DNA from: Streptomyces antibioticus
Lineage (GTDB): Bacteria; Actinomycetota; Actinomycetes; Streptomycetales; Streptomycetaceae
NCBI RefSeq assembly: GCF_001514065.1
Contig: NZ_KQ948423.1
Span: 1,064,314 to 1,128,313 of the forward strand
Direction of reading: 5' to 3'
DNA length: 64,000 nt
Below, one piece after another: positions 43,024 through 53,929 of this stretch (the stretch's first letter is position 1; each line of letters starts with the position of its first letter). The notes below the pieces were generated by a model that saw only the letters and a program-made list of their open reading frames with translations, had not been told where the DNA came from and did no database searches. A program made the position numbers and the translations under genes.

Positions 43024-43728
43024 ATGAACAAGGTCATGACCAGGTCGCAGCTCCGCCCCAGCACCCGCCCGCCGGCGCGCCGCGACTCCCGCCGCCCCGG
43101 CGGCACCCCGCCCCGCACCCCGGTCACCGGAACGCCCCGCGCCACCGCCGACGACGGCCGCCCGCCGGGCTCCCCGAACGGCACCTCCCGCACCGGGCCC
43201 ACGGACAACCGCCCACCGACGGCCACAGCACCCCCCACGGCCGCCGCGACCACCCGCATCGGCACCCGGCCAGGCAAGTCCGGCGGCACCGCCCCGGAGC
43301 CCCGCACAGCCGCCGCGCCCGCTCACCCCCGGACCGGCACCAACGCCTCGCCGGCCCCGGCCCAGACGCCCCGCAGCCCCGTCCCCCAGCTCCACCCCAC
43401 CGACCACATCGCCGAACTCCTCGTGCTGGTCCTCAGCGGTCAGCGCCCCGTCCACTCGATGCTCCGGCACACCGTCGGCCGCGCCTACGACGAACTCGCC
43501 TCGCTCGCCGAACGCGGCCCCCTCCGCGCCCGCGGCACCCGCCCCGTGGTCCGCGACATCGGCTACTACGTCCCACGCCCCGGCGCCTTCGAGGCCTTCG
43601 CCCGCATCGGCGCCGGCGACCAGCTGCGCGCCATGGCCTTCCGCGTGGAACAAGGCCGGGACCGCCGCTGGCGCTGCACCGCGGTGGAACTGGGCGGCCC
43701 CCGCGACCACCTCACGGGCCACCACTGA
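43024..43728 (+). CDS. Rv3235-family protein
   Basis: 234 residues. The N-terminal 120 residues are Pro/Thr/Arg-rich and probably disordered. The C-terminal domain (HIAELLVLVLSGQRPVHSMLRHTVGRAYDEL..., ending RWRCTAVELGG) matches the pattern of the Rv3235 family, found next to secA in mycobacteria and streptomycetes. ATG 43024 has a purine-rich ribosome site (GGGGAT). Earlier in-frame codons are non-coding in character. Convergent with secA and separated by a strong hairpin. No function is known; the conserved secA neighbourhood hints at an export or envelope link. Confidence 0.8.
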   Translation: MNKVMTRSQLRPSTRPPARRDSRRPGGTPPRTPVTGTPRATADDGRPPGSPNGTSRTGPTDNRPPTATAPPTAAATTRIGTRPGKSGGTAPEPRTAAAPAHPRTGTNASPAPAQTPRSPVPQLHPTDHIAELLVLVLSGQRPVHSMLRHTVGRAYDELASLAERGPLRARGTRPVVRDIGYYVPRPGAFEAFARIGAGDQLRAMAFRVEQGRDRRWRCTAVELGGPRDHLTGHH

Positions 43729-43746
43729 CTCCCCCACCGGTACGCC

Positions 43747-43781
43747 GAAGGGCCGGGCCACCCCAGGTGACCCGGCCCTTC
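43747..43781. terminator. Bidirectional terminator between Rv3235-like gene and secA
   Basis: 15-bp arms with one mismatch and a 5-nt loop lie 18 bp from one stop and 26 bp from the other. It should serve both convergent genes. Confidence 0.82.
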
Positions 43782-43807
43782 AACCGGCTACAGCGTCGCA
43801 GACACCG

Positions 43808-46648
<2,841 letters not shown>

Positions 46649-46918
46649 GGGGGTTGGTCTCCTTGCCGGTCGGGCCTGGGACGGTCGGTTTCCATTGGAC
46701 TTGACTGAGCAACGGCCATCGTAAGCGAGGACATGGCCACGCCGGGAGCCTGCCGGGGACGCCGACCGTCCGCTGCTTCAAATCTCCGTCAAAGGGGACA
46801 ACGGCCGGGGGTCGTGGATGGTGCCGCGTTCCACCGACGAATTGCGCGAAAGGTGACGGCGCGCTCACACACCGCAAAAAGATGGCGCTCGTCGTGAGTC
46901 CCCGAGCAGAATCGGCCG

Positions 46919-47500
46919 ATGGAACCCGTCACGCTCACCACCGGCCGCCTCGTGATGCGCACGGTCGGCCCGCCGGACACCGACGCCGTGTACGAGGCCG
47001 CCCAGGACCCCGAGATCCAGCGCTGGACGACCATCCCCTCGCCCTATCTGCGCGAGCACGCCGAGAGCTTCACGGACCAGCTCGTCCCCGACGGCTGGAC
47101 GAACGGCTCCATGTTCACGTGGGGCCTCTTCCTCCCCGAAGGGGAGGAACTCGTGGGCATGCTCGGGCTGTCCATGCGCTCCATGAGCGCGGCCGAGGTC
47201 GGCTTCTGGGGCACGAAGGAGCACCGCGGCAAGGGGTACGTCACCGAGGCCGTCCTCGCCGCGTCCCGCTGGGCCTTCACCCGGCTGTCCATCGACCGCG
47301 TGGAATGGCGCGCAGAGGTCGGCAACCGGCCCTCGCGGGCGGTGGCGGAGCGCTGCGGCTTCACCGTCGAGGGCGTCCTGCGCTCCGGGATCGTGCACCA
47401 GGGCGTACGCCGGGACTGCTGGGTGGGTTCCCTGCTCCCGTCGGACCTGGGGCTGCCGTCGACGGCGCCGTATCTGCCGGCGCGCGTGGAGCTGTCGTAG
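46919..47500 (+). CDS. GNAT-family N-acetyltransferase (RimJ/RimL type)
   Basis: 193 residues. The acetyl-CoA-binding loop W-G-T-K-E-H-R-G-K-G-Y and the RimJ/L-type ending NRPSRAVAERCGFTVEGVLRS are present. Substrate unknown; such enzymes acetylate protein N-termini, antibiotics or small amines. The ATG at 46919 has little ribosome site. Followed after 52 bp by the YcaQ-like gene on the same strand. Confidence 0.88.
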   Translation: MEPVTLTTGRLVMRTVGPPDTDAVYEAAQDPEIQRWTTIPSPYLREHAESFTDQLVPDGWTNGSMFTWGLFLPEGEELVGMLGLSMRSMSAAEVGFWGTKEHRGKGYVTEAVLAASRWAFTRLSIDRVEWRAEVGNRPSRAVAERCGFTVEGVLRSGIVHQGVRRDCWVGSLLPSDLGLPSTAPYLPARVELS

Positions 47501-47552
47501 TGATCGCGCAGCTCAGGCCCCGTTGTCAGTGCCACCGCCTATCGTCCCCCGT

Positions 47553-48719
47553 ATGACGAGCCCGCGTCCCTCGACCGAACTGACCGCCGACGAAGCCCGC
47601 CGCATCGCCCTGCGCGCCCAGGGCTTCCTCGGCACCCCCGACCGCCGGGCCGGTGTCCGCGGCGTCCTGCGCCACCTCGGCGCGGTCCAGCTCGACACCA
47701 TCTCGGTCCTCGCCCGCTCCCACGAGCTCATCCCGTACGCCCGCCTGGGAGCGGTCGGCCGCAAGACCGTCGAGAACGCCTACTGGACCGAGACCCACGC
47801 CTTCGAGTACTGGTCCCACGCGGCCTGCATCCTCCCCATCGAGGAGTGGCCGCACTTCGCGTTCCGCCGCCGCGCCTACCGCGACCGCCCGCACTGGCAC
47901 CACGACCTCCCCGAGGGCACCTACGAACAGGTCATCAAGCAGCTCCGCGCCGAAGGCCCCCTGACGGCCACGGAGCTGGGCGGCGCGAAGAAGACCAGCG
48001 AGTGGTGGGACTGGTCGGGCACCAAGGTCGCCGTGGAGCGCGCGCTCATGTACGGCGAGGTCGTCTGCGTGGAGCGCCGCGGCTGGAAGCGGGTGTACGA
48101 CCTCGCGGAGCGCGCCGTCCCCCAGGCGCTGCTGCACGACGAGCTGGACGACGCCGAGTGCCTGCGCCGTCTGGTCCGCCTCGCCGGTCAGTCCCTCGGC
48201 GTCGGCACGCGTGCGGACATCGCCGACTACCACCGCCTCAAGGCCGAGCAGGTCGACGCGGTGATCGCCGACTCCGGCCTGGTCCCGGTCACGGTCGAGG
48301 GCTGGGGCAAGCCCGCCTGGGCCGACCCGGAGGCCCTGGCGACTCCGCCGCGCGGCCGCCACCGTACGACACTGCTGTCGCCGTTCGACTCCCTGATCTG
48401 GGAACGCGCGCGGACGGAGCGGATCTTCGGCTTCACCCACCGCCTGGAGGCCTACGTCCCCAAGCCGAAGCGGATCCACGGCTACTTCGCGATGCCGGTC
48501 CTGGCCGGCGGCCGTCTCGTCGGCCGCGTGGACCCCGCGCGGGAGGGCCGCACCCTGGTGGCCCGGCAGGTCACGCTGGACGGCCCGAAGGCGGTCCCGG
48601 CGGTCGCCCAGGCCCTGGTCGAGGCGGCGAGCTGGGTGGACTGCACGGACGTCCGCGTGGAGCGGGTGGACGCGCCCGAACTGCGCGCACCCCTGACCAA
48701 GGCGCTAGCGGATCTCTAG
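47553..48719 (+). CDS. YcaQ/AlkX-family DNA glycosylase (HTH_42 winged-helix protein)
   Basis: 388 residues. The family unhooks bulky DNA adducts and interstrand crosslinks; E. coli YcaQ carries a QxD catalytic motif, matched here by Q-L-D in GAVQLDTISVLARSH. Other family landmarks are EYWSHAACILP, GTKVAVERALMYGEV and LLSPFDSLIWERART. The start is ATG 47553 (MTSPRPSTEL). The 3' end overlaps the convergent response-regulator gene by 15 bp. Related proteins protect producers of DNA alkylators, but no biosynthetic cluster is next to it. Confidence 0.87.
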   Translation: MTSPRPSTELTADEARRIALRAQGFLGTPDRRAGVRGVLRHLGAVQLDTISVLARSHELIPYARLGAVGRKTVENAYWTETHAFEYWSHAACILPIEEWPHFAFRRRAYRDRPHWHHDLPEGTYEQVIKQLRAEGPLTATELGGAKKTSEWWDWSGTKVAVERALMYGEVVCVERRGWKRVYDLAERAVPQALLHDELDDAECLRRLVRLAGQSLGVGTRADIADYHRLKAEQVDAVIADSGLVPVTVEGWGKPAWADPEALATPPRGRHRTTLLSPFDSLIWERARTERIFGFTHRLEAYVPKPKRIHGYFAMPVLAGGRLVGRVDPAREGRTLVARQVTLDGPKAVPAVAQALVEAASWVDCTDVRVERVDAPELRAPLTKALADL

Positions 48720-49451
48720 GATCTTCTCCCGCATCGCGTAGACGACGGCCTCCATCCTGGAGTGCAGCTGAAGCTTCTCCAGGATGTTGCGCACGTGGTT
48801 CTTCACGGTGTTCTCGGAGATGAACAACTCCTTGGCGATATCGCGGTTGTTCATTCCGGTGGCGACGAGTTTGAGCACCTCCAGCTCGCGGTCGGTGAGC
48901 CGCGGCGCGGGCACGAGCCGCCGCTCGTCCGTCCGCTGGATCATCGACTTGAACTCGGTGAGCAGCTTCGACGCCATGGACGGGCTGATCTGCGACTGCC
49001 CGTCGGCGACCGCGCGAATGGCGGTGGCCACCTCGTCCGTGGAGATCTCCTTGAGGAGATAACCGGTCGCGCCCGCCTTGATCGCCTCGTAGAGGTCGGC
49101 CTCCTCGTCGCTGATCGTCAGCATGATGATCTTCGCGCTGGGAGCCACCTCCTTGATGGAGGTGCAGGCCTCGATACCGCCTCGCTTGGGCATCCGTACG
49201 TCCATCAGGACGATGTCGGGCAGCAGGTCGGCGGCCTTGTCGACGGCCTCGGCGCCGTCGCCCGCCTCGCCCACGACCTGGATGTCCTCCTCGGCCGCGA
49301 GCACGATCTCCAGTCCCCGCCGAAAGAGGGCATGGTCGTCCACGACCAGGACACGGATCGGCTCCTTGCGTGGTGAGCCGGTGTCCGGGCCCAAGTCGGT
49401 GACGCCGTCGCCGGCATCTCCGTCCTGCATCGGTCCGAAGCTGTCCGCCAT
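48705..49451 (-). CDS. NarL/FixJ-family response regulator (orphan)
   Basis: 248 residues. Receiver domain with phosphoacceptor D84 (VLMDVRMPKRGG), Lys in TGYLLKE, and a C-terminal LuxR helix-turn-helix (LTDRELEVLKLVATGMNNRDIAKELFISENTVKNHV). A Gly/Asp-rich 30-residue leader precedes the receiver. The ATG at 49451 has an excellent ribosome site (GGGGGAGGAACG). No histidine kinase gene is adjacent. The 3' end overlaps the YcaQ-like gene by 15 bp. Regulon unknown. Confidence 0.92.
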   Translation of the reverse strand: MADSFGPMQDGDAGDGVTDLGPDTGSPRKEPIRVLVVDDHALFRRGLEIVLAAEEDIQVVGEAGDGAEAVDKAADLLPDIVLMDVRMPKRGGIEACTSIKEVAPSAKIIMLTISDEEADLYEAIKAGATGYLLKEISTDEVATAIRAVADGQSQISPSMASKLLTEFKSMIQRTDERRLVPAPRLTDRELEVLKLVATGMNNRDIAKELFISENTVKNHVRNILEKLQLHSRMEAVVYAMREKILEIR

Positions 49452-49591
49452 CGTTCCTCCCCCTGAAGGCTGTGGCTGGTCCTGTGCCATCGCCAACCCA
49501 AGGCAACGGCCCAGCGGTTGGGCCGGTGCGGCCATGATTTCATGCCCGGACGACAGCGCGGTGACCGAGCGGGGCGCGAAGTGGTCGCACA

Positions 49592-49632
49592 CCGGTGCCC
49601 CTGGGGGCGCACACGCGCTCCAGGGGCACCGG
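49592..49632 (-). terminator. Terminator of hpf
   Basis: A perfect 13-bp stem (49592-49604 with 49620-49632) with a 15-nt loop lies 20 bp after the hpf stop, ahead of the response-regulator gene on the same strand. Confidence 0.75.
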
Positions 49633-49652
49633 CTCAGCCGTCAACAGGGCGG

Positions 49653-50345
49653 TCAGCCACCCAGCGTGCCACCGGCCGCGGGGGGCTGCGCCTGGGCGAC
49701 CATCGGGTCCGTGCTGAGGTGGATCACGCCGTAGTCGTAGGCGTGCCGTCGGTAGACGACACTCGGTTCCTTCGTCTCGGAGTCGACGAACAGATAGAAG
49801 TCGTGGCCGACCAGCTCCATCTCGTACAGAGCCTGGTCGAGGGTCATCGGGGAGGCGACGTGGGTCTTCTCGCGGACGATGAGGGGGCCTTCGCCCTTCA
49901 CTTCCAGCGAGCCGATCTTCTTGGTGGGGACGCCGTCCGGCTCTTCGTCATGGACGGGCACGCCGTTGCCGTTGAGGGTGGCCGCGCCCGGGACGTGGTC
50001 GGCGACCTCGGCTGCCGAGATCCGGCGGGCACCGCGGCGTGAGTAACGCTTGTCGTGCTGCTTGCGAAGGCGGGCGTCCAGCTTTTCCGCCGCCAGGTCC
50101 AGCGCCGCGTACGGATCGCTTGCCGCCGCCTCCGCCCGGATCACCGGACCGCGGGAGCGGAGCGTGATCTCCACTCGGTCACAGCGGTCGGCTTGTCGGG
50201 GGTTGGGCTCCTTGGACACCTCGACGTCGAGGCTGATCACCTTGCCGTCGAGCTTCTGGATCTTCTCCAGCTTCAGCTTCTCGGCCACGTGCTTGCGGAA
50301 CCGCTCGGGCACCTCGGTCTTGCGGCCCTTGACGACGATGTCCAC
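49653..50345 (-). CDS. hpf: Ribosome hibernation promoting factor, long form
   Basis: 230 residues, long-HPF class. The N-terminal ribosome-binding domain (IVVKGRKTEVPERFRKHV, VEITLRSRGPVIRAEA, DPYAALDLAAEKLDARL) is linked to the C-terminal dimerisation domain (PMTLDQALYEMELVGHDFYLFVDSET, YRRHAYDYGVIHL) that forms 100S ribosome pairs. The start is GTG 50345 with GGAG upstream, giving M-D-I-V-V-K-G; longer frames upstream look non-coding. The promoter region is the 311-bp gap before comF. Confidence 0.93.
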   Translation of the reverse strand: MDIVVKGRKTEVPERFRKHVAEKLKLEKIQKLDGKVISLDVEVSKEPNPRQADRCDRVEITLRSRGPVIRAEAAASDPYAALDLAAEKLDARLRKQHDKRYSRRGARRISAAEVADHVPGAATLNGNGVPVHDEEPDGVPTKKIGSLEVKGEGPLIVREKTHVASPMTLDQALYEMELVGHDFYLFVDSETKEPSVVYRRHAYDYGVIHLSTDPMVAQAQPPAAGGTLGG

Positions 50346-50656
50346 GCAGAACTCCGTTCCCGGATCGCTCCGCTGCGACGGCGGAGCATCTCCCTTTTGC
50401 ACCAGGCTCCGGTGAGTCCCGGAACCTCGGACTCGGTGACTTCCACCTCCTCCCCCGCGGGCAAGATCTCCACTCCACCAGCGCGGGTGATTGTGAAAAA
50501 CCCGCAGCACGGCAATCGGATATGAGAGGCGTGGCCTGGGCCTTTCCTCACAACCGAACATATCTCGCCCGGACGGATGTCGTCACCCTCTACCGCGGCG
50601 TACCTCCGTTCAGGTGAATTGGTTCTCTCATTACCTGCAACGATGCAAGTTCACTG
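50346..50656. other. Intergenic region upstream of hpf
   Basis: 311 bp between the comF stop and the hpf start, both minus strand. It must hold the hpf promoter. I see no clear palindrome or further gene. Confidence 0.4.
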
Positions 50657-51922
50657 TCAGTTCCGGTTTATTTCGAAGGCATCCGGCGACGCGGCGACCA
50701 CGGCCGCGCAGATGACGTCACCGAGACCCGCACCCCGCATTCCCGCCGGTCCTGCCTGCTCATCCACTCTCTCCGCCACCGATCCGCCCCCTCCCCCTCT
50801 GCCTTCCCGACCCACAGCCCCGTACACGGCAGTCACACCACTTCCACACCCGTCCACCCCTCTGCCCCGACCCCGCACAACCGCCTCTCCCCCATACGCG
50901 CGCCTCCCCCCGAACCCCTCAACCACCCCGGCATCCGACTCGGCCACCACCGCACGCACGGCCCGCGCGGCCTCCGCAAGTGAGGCCCCCGTCGTCATGA
51001 CGTCGTCGACGAGCACGACCGGGCCCCCGAGCAACAGCCGCCCACCGCCGGGAACGACCGAGAGCGCGCCGGCGAGATTGTCCAGCCGCTCCCGGGAGTT
51101 GAGCCCCGCCTGGTCGGCCACTCCGCGCCGCTGCCGCAGCACCGAGAGGACCCGCGCCGGCACCCCGCCCCGCCGCAGCTCCGCAGCCGCCGCCAGCGCG
51201 ATCCGCCGCGCCGGGTCATGCCCGCGCGCCGCCACGGCCGTACGCGAGGACGGAACGGGCACAAGCAGTACCACCCCTGCCGCGGCCCCCACCCCTTCGG
51301 CAGCCCCGTCCCCCGCGCCACCGCCTGCCCTCGCCGCTGCACCGACGGCGTCCCCCTCGCCCGGGCCCCCACCCGGCCTCGCGAGGCCCTTGCCGACGCT
51401 TCCTGGAAGCCCACCAGGCGCACCAGGGACCATCGCTGCCGAAACGTCCCTGGGCACCCCATCGCCCCAGCGCCCACGACCCTCCCCACCAGGACGCACC
51501 GAGGCCCCACCATCGCCTCCGGGCAGGCGGATCTCAGCCTCCGCACCGCACCCGGCCGGACGCCCGCCATCCCGCCCGGCCAAACCCTCTCCAGGCCCCT
51601 CCCAAGGCCCCTGCCCCCGCGTCTGCGCCGCCCGCAGCCCCGCCCGGACCGATCCCGCCAGAGCCGCTCCCAAAGGCCCCGCAAGCGCCAGCGCGCCGCG
51701 TTCCTTGTGGGCCAGCAGCACCGCCCGCACCGCGTCGGCATACGGCGCCGCCGCATGCACCGCCGGCAACCCCGCCGGCTCCGGCACCGGTCTCACCCGG
51801 CGCGGTGCGTTCCCGGTCAGGACGGTGCGGCACTCCGGGCAGAGCACCGCGCGAGGCGTCCCGCAGCCCCCGCACTCGGCCGGCAGCACCAGATCCTTGA
51901 GGTCCCGCCACCACCCCCGCAT
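50657..51922 (-). CDS. comF: ComF-family phosphoribosyltransferase-like protein with low-complexity insertion
   Basis: 421 residues, against about 240 for usual ComF. An N-terminal four-cysteine zinc finger (CGGC at 17-20, CPEC at 28-31) precedes a ComF segment to about residue 100, then about 115 residues of Gly/Ala/Pro/Arg-rich insertion, then the phosphoribosyltransferase core (LVPVPSSRTAVAARG, VVLVDDVMTTGASLAEA at 302-318). A Gly-rich stretch precedes the conserved-looking tail DAFEINRN. ComF proteins are associated with DNA uptake or maintenance; function in Streptomyces is unknown. The start ATG 51922 begins the domain; upstream in-frame starts add a non-conserved leader. Confidence 0.82.
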   Translation of the reverse strand: MRGWWRDLKDLVLPAECGGCGTPRAVLCPECRTVLTGNAPRRVRPVPEPAGLPAVHAAAPYADAVRAVLLAHKERGALALAGPLGAALAGSVRAGLRAAQTRGQGPWEGPGEGLAGRDGGRPAGCGAEAEIRLPGGDGGASVRPGGEGRGRWGDGVPRDVSAAMVPGAPGGLPGSVGKGLARPGGGPGEGDAVGAAARAGGGAGDGAAEGVGAAAGVVLLVPVPSSRTAVAARGHDPARRIALAAAAELRRGGVPARVLSVLRQRRGVADQAGLNSRERLDNLAGALSVVPGGGRLLLGGPVVLVDDVMTTGASLAEAARAVRAVVAESDAGVVEGFGGRRAYGGEAVVRGRGRGVDGCGSGVTAVYGAVGREGRGGGGGSVAERVDEQAGPAGMRGAGLGDVICAAVVAASPDAFEINRN

Positions 51923-52020
51923 GCCCACCACTGTGCCAACGCCCGAACCCTCCGACCACCCCTGTGGATAACTCACTGTGGACAACCCGCCACGGCGCGC
52001 ACAGGCACGTCAGATCAGCA

Positions 52021-52040
52021 GGTCGGGTCGGGTCGGGTCA
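52021..52040. repeat. Pentanucleotide tandem repeat (GGTCG)4
   Basis: Three perfect GGTCG units and one GGTCA follow each other between comF and lpqB. It could vary by slippage. Confidence 0.7.
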
Positions 52041-52084
52041 GGCCAAGGCCAGGCAACGCTTCTGCGCACCCGGCCCCTCCCCCG

Positions 52085-53929
52085 CTACCCGGGATAAACC
52101 GGCGCCGTCCCGTCCTTGACCACCTGCTGCCACTTCGACCCCGACGACAGCCGGACGATGCCGTCCTCGTCGGAGTACGCCACCAGCGGCAGCTGCTCCT
52201 CCTCGGACGCGGCGAGGGCCTTCACCCCCGTCAGCGCGGCGGGCGGCGCCCCCACCGGAGTGGAGCCGTCGACCTGGACGTACGCCATCTGCTGCACGCC
52301 GCCGCGCTCGCGCCCGACCAGCACCAGGCGGCTGTCACCCGCCCAGGACATCGCGGTGACCTCCTCCAACTGCGGTGTGACGGAACGCGGTTCGACCACG
52401 GACACGGCACCCTCGTCCGTCTTGTCGTCCCGTTCGACGCGCCCGATGTAGAGGGATTTCTTGCCGTCCTTCTCCACAATGAGCGCGACCCGCACGCCGT
52501 CGGCGGCCAGCCGCACCGCGTCGACACGCCCGTCCAGCCCCGGAGTCGAGACCTCGATCGGCTCGCCCGCGCCGTCCTTCAGGAACAGCAGCCGGGGCCG
52601 GTCGGGATCACGGTCCGCCACCCACAGGTTGCCGTCGCCGTCCCAGCTGGGCGTGGTGAGACGGTCCTTCTGCGTCTTGCCGTCGCTGTGCAGCACCGGA
52701 TCGCCGAGGGAGGCACCCGACACCAGCGACCCGACGTACAGCTCACTGCCGTCGAGCGTGACCCCGGCCGCCATCCGCTCGTCCCGCGACACCGCGGCCG
52801 AGCGCAGTTCCTTGGCCCCCTCGCCCAGCGCACCGGGCACCGGCGTCACGTCCGGACTGGTGCTCTCGCTCGGCAGCCGCACGAGCCGGTGCTTGCCGTC
52901 GAGGAAGTACTGGTACTCGTTCTTGCCCACCCCGTGCACCACGGCGTTCTCGGCGTCGCTCGCCGTGGCCGTGCACAGCTGTGTGCCGTCGGAACCCTGG
53001 AGGGCGACCTCGTCCACGCCCGTGGGAGTCAGATCCCGCAGCGTGAACAGGAGTTGCGCGGCCATCTCCTGGCACCTGCCCGCACCGACCCGGTTCGCCC
53101 TGGCGTTCAGCGGCACCGTCAGTCTGTTCTGCTCGTCGGGCGTCAGCGAGGTGACGCCCTTGCGCAGCTCCAGCTCCGTCCCCGTGGGGAAGCTCGACCT
53201 GACGACCTGGTCGAGCCAGCGCGAGGGACCCGCGAGCAGCAGCCGTACCGTCTGCGTCATCGGGTCGACCTTCTTGCGGATGTACACGGGGTCGGCGACG
53301 GCCACCGGCTGCCCGCCCGTGGCGGACGGCGTGTTCGAGGCAAAGTAGTACTTGTTGACCGACGTGTAGTTGCGCAGGAAGTCCGACTTGCCCATGACGA
53401 CACCGGGCGGCGGCGCGTCGATGCGCCACTGATGGCTCTTCTTCTCCCGGATGAGGTGCAGCGGCTTGTCGTAGGTGCCCGCGGCGGGCGCGTACGTCTG
53501 CTCGCCGTCCACGGTGGCGACCTTGTCGCCGTACAGCCGGAACGAGGACTCGGACTGCGTGTCCCGGCCGTTCACTCCCTCCGGAGTCGCCCCCGGCCCC
53601 TCCTCCAGCACCGTGAGCGACGCCTCGGGCTTCCACAGCTTCGCGGCGTCGCCGGTCAGATACTTCCTCGCCGTCTCGAAATGGGGATCGTCGCTGGTTA
53701 GCGCCTCAAGAAAGCCGTCCACGATCTCCCTGGCCCCGGCGTTCTCCCGGGGCTCCTGCGCGAAGACCCGCACCTGAGTGTCCTGCCGGGGCGTGGACTC
53801 CACGTCGCGCAGATCCCCGCTGTCCGGCATCGAGGCGCACCCCGCCAGCAGTACGGCACCGCAGACGGCGTACGCCACCGTGCGCTCCGGCTTCCGCCGC
53901 CGGCCGCCCCCCACACGGTCAGCGCCCAC
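52085..53929 (-). CDS. lpqB: LpqB-family lipoprotein of the MtrAB system
   Basis: 614 residues. The signal sequence ends in lipobox LLAGC (C31). The N-terminal domain (REIVDGFLEALTSDD, AKLWKPEA), a GerMN-like middle (VRLLLAGPSRWLDQVVRSSFP, CQEMAAQLLFTLRDL) and a C-terminal beta-propeller-like region are those of LpqB, known to interact with MtrB and modulate MtrAB signalling. The start overlaps the mtrB stop by 11 bp, giving the order mtrA-mtrB-lpqB in one operon. Extracytoplasmic, membrane-anchored. Confidence 0.95.
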   Translation of the reverse strand: MGADRVGGGRRRKPERTVAYAVCGAVLLAGCASMPDSGDLRDVESTPRQDTQVRVFAQEPRENAGAREIVDGFLEALTSDDPHFETARKYLTGDAAKLWKPEASLTVLEEGPGATPEGVNGRDTQSESSFRLYGDKVATVDGEQTYAPAAGTYDKPLHLIREKKSHQWRIDAPPPGVVMGKSDFLRNYTSVNKYYFASNTPSATGGQPVAVADPVYIRKKVDPMTQTVRLLLAGPSRWLDQVVRSSFPTGTELELRKGVTSLTPDEQNRLTVPLNARANRVGAGRCQEMAAQLLFTLRDLTPTGVDEVALQGSDGTQLCTATASDAENAVVHGVGKNEYQYFLDGKHRLVRLPSESTSPDVTPVPGALGEGAKELRSAAVSRDERMAAGVTLDGSELYVGSLVSGASLGDPVLHSDGKTQKDRLTTPSWDGDGNLWVADRDPDRPRLLFLKDGAGEPIEVSTPGLDGRVDAVRLAADGVRVALIVEKDGKKSLYIGRVERDDKTDEGAVSVVEPRSVTPQLEEVTAMSWAGDSRLVLVGRERGGVQQMAYVQVDGSTPVGAPPAALTGVKALAASEEEQLPLVAYSDEDGIVRLSSGSKWQQVVKDGTAPVYPG

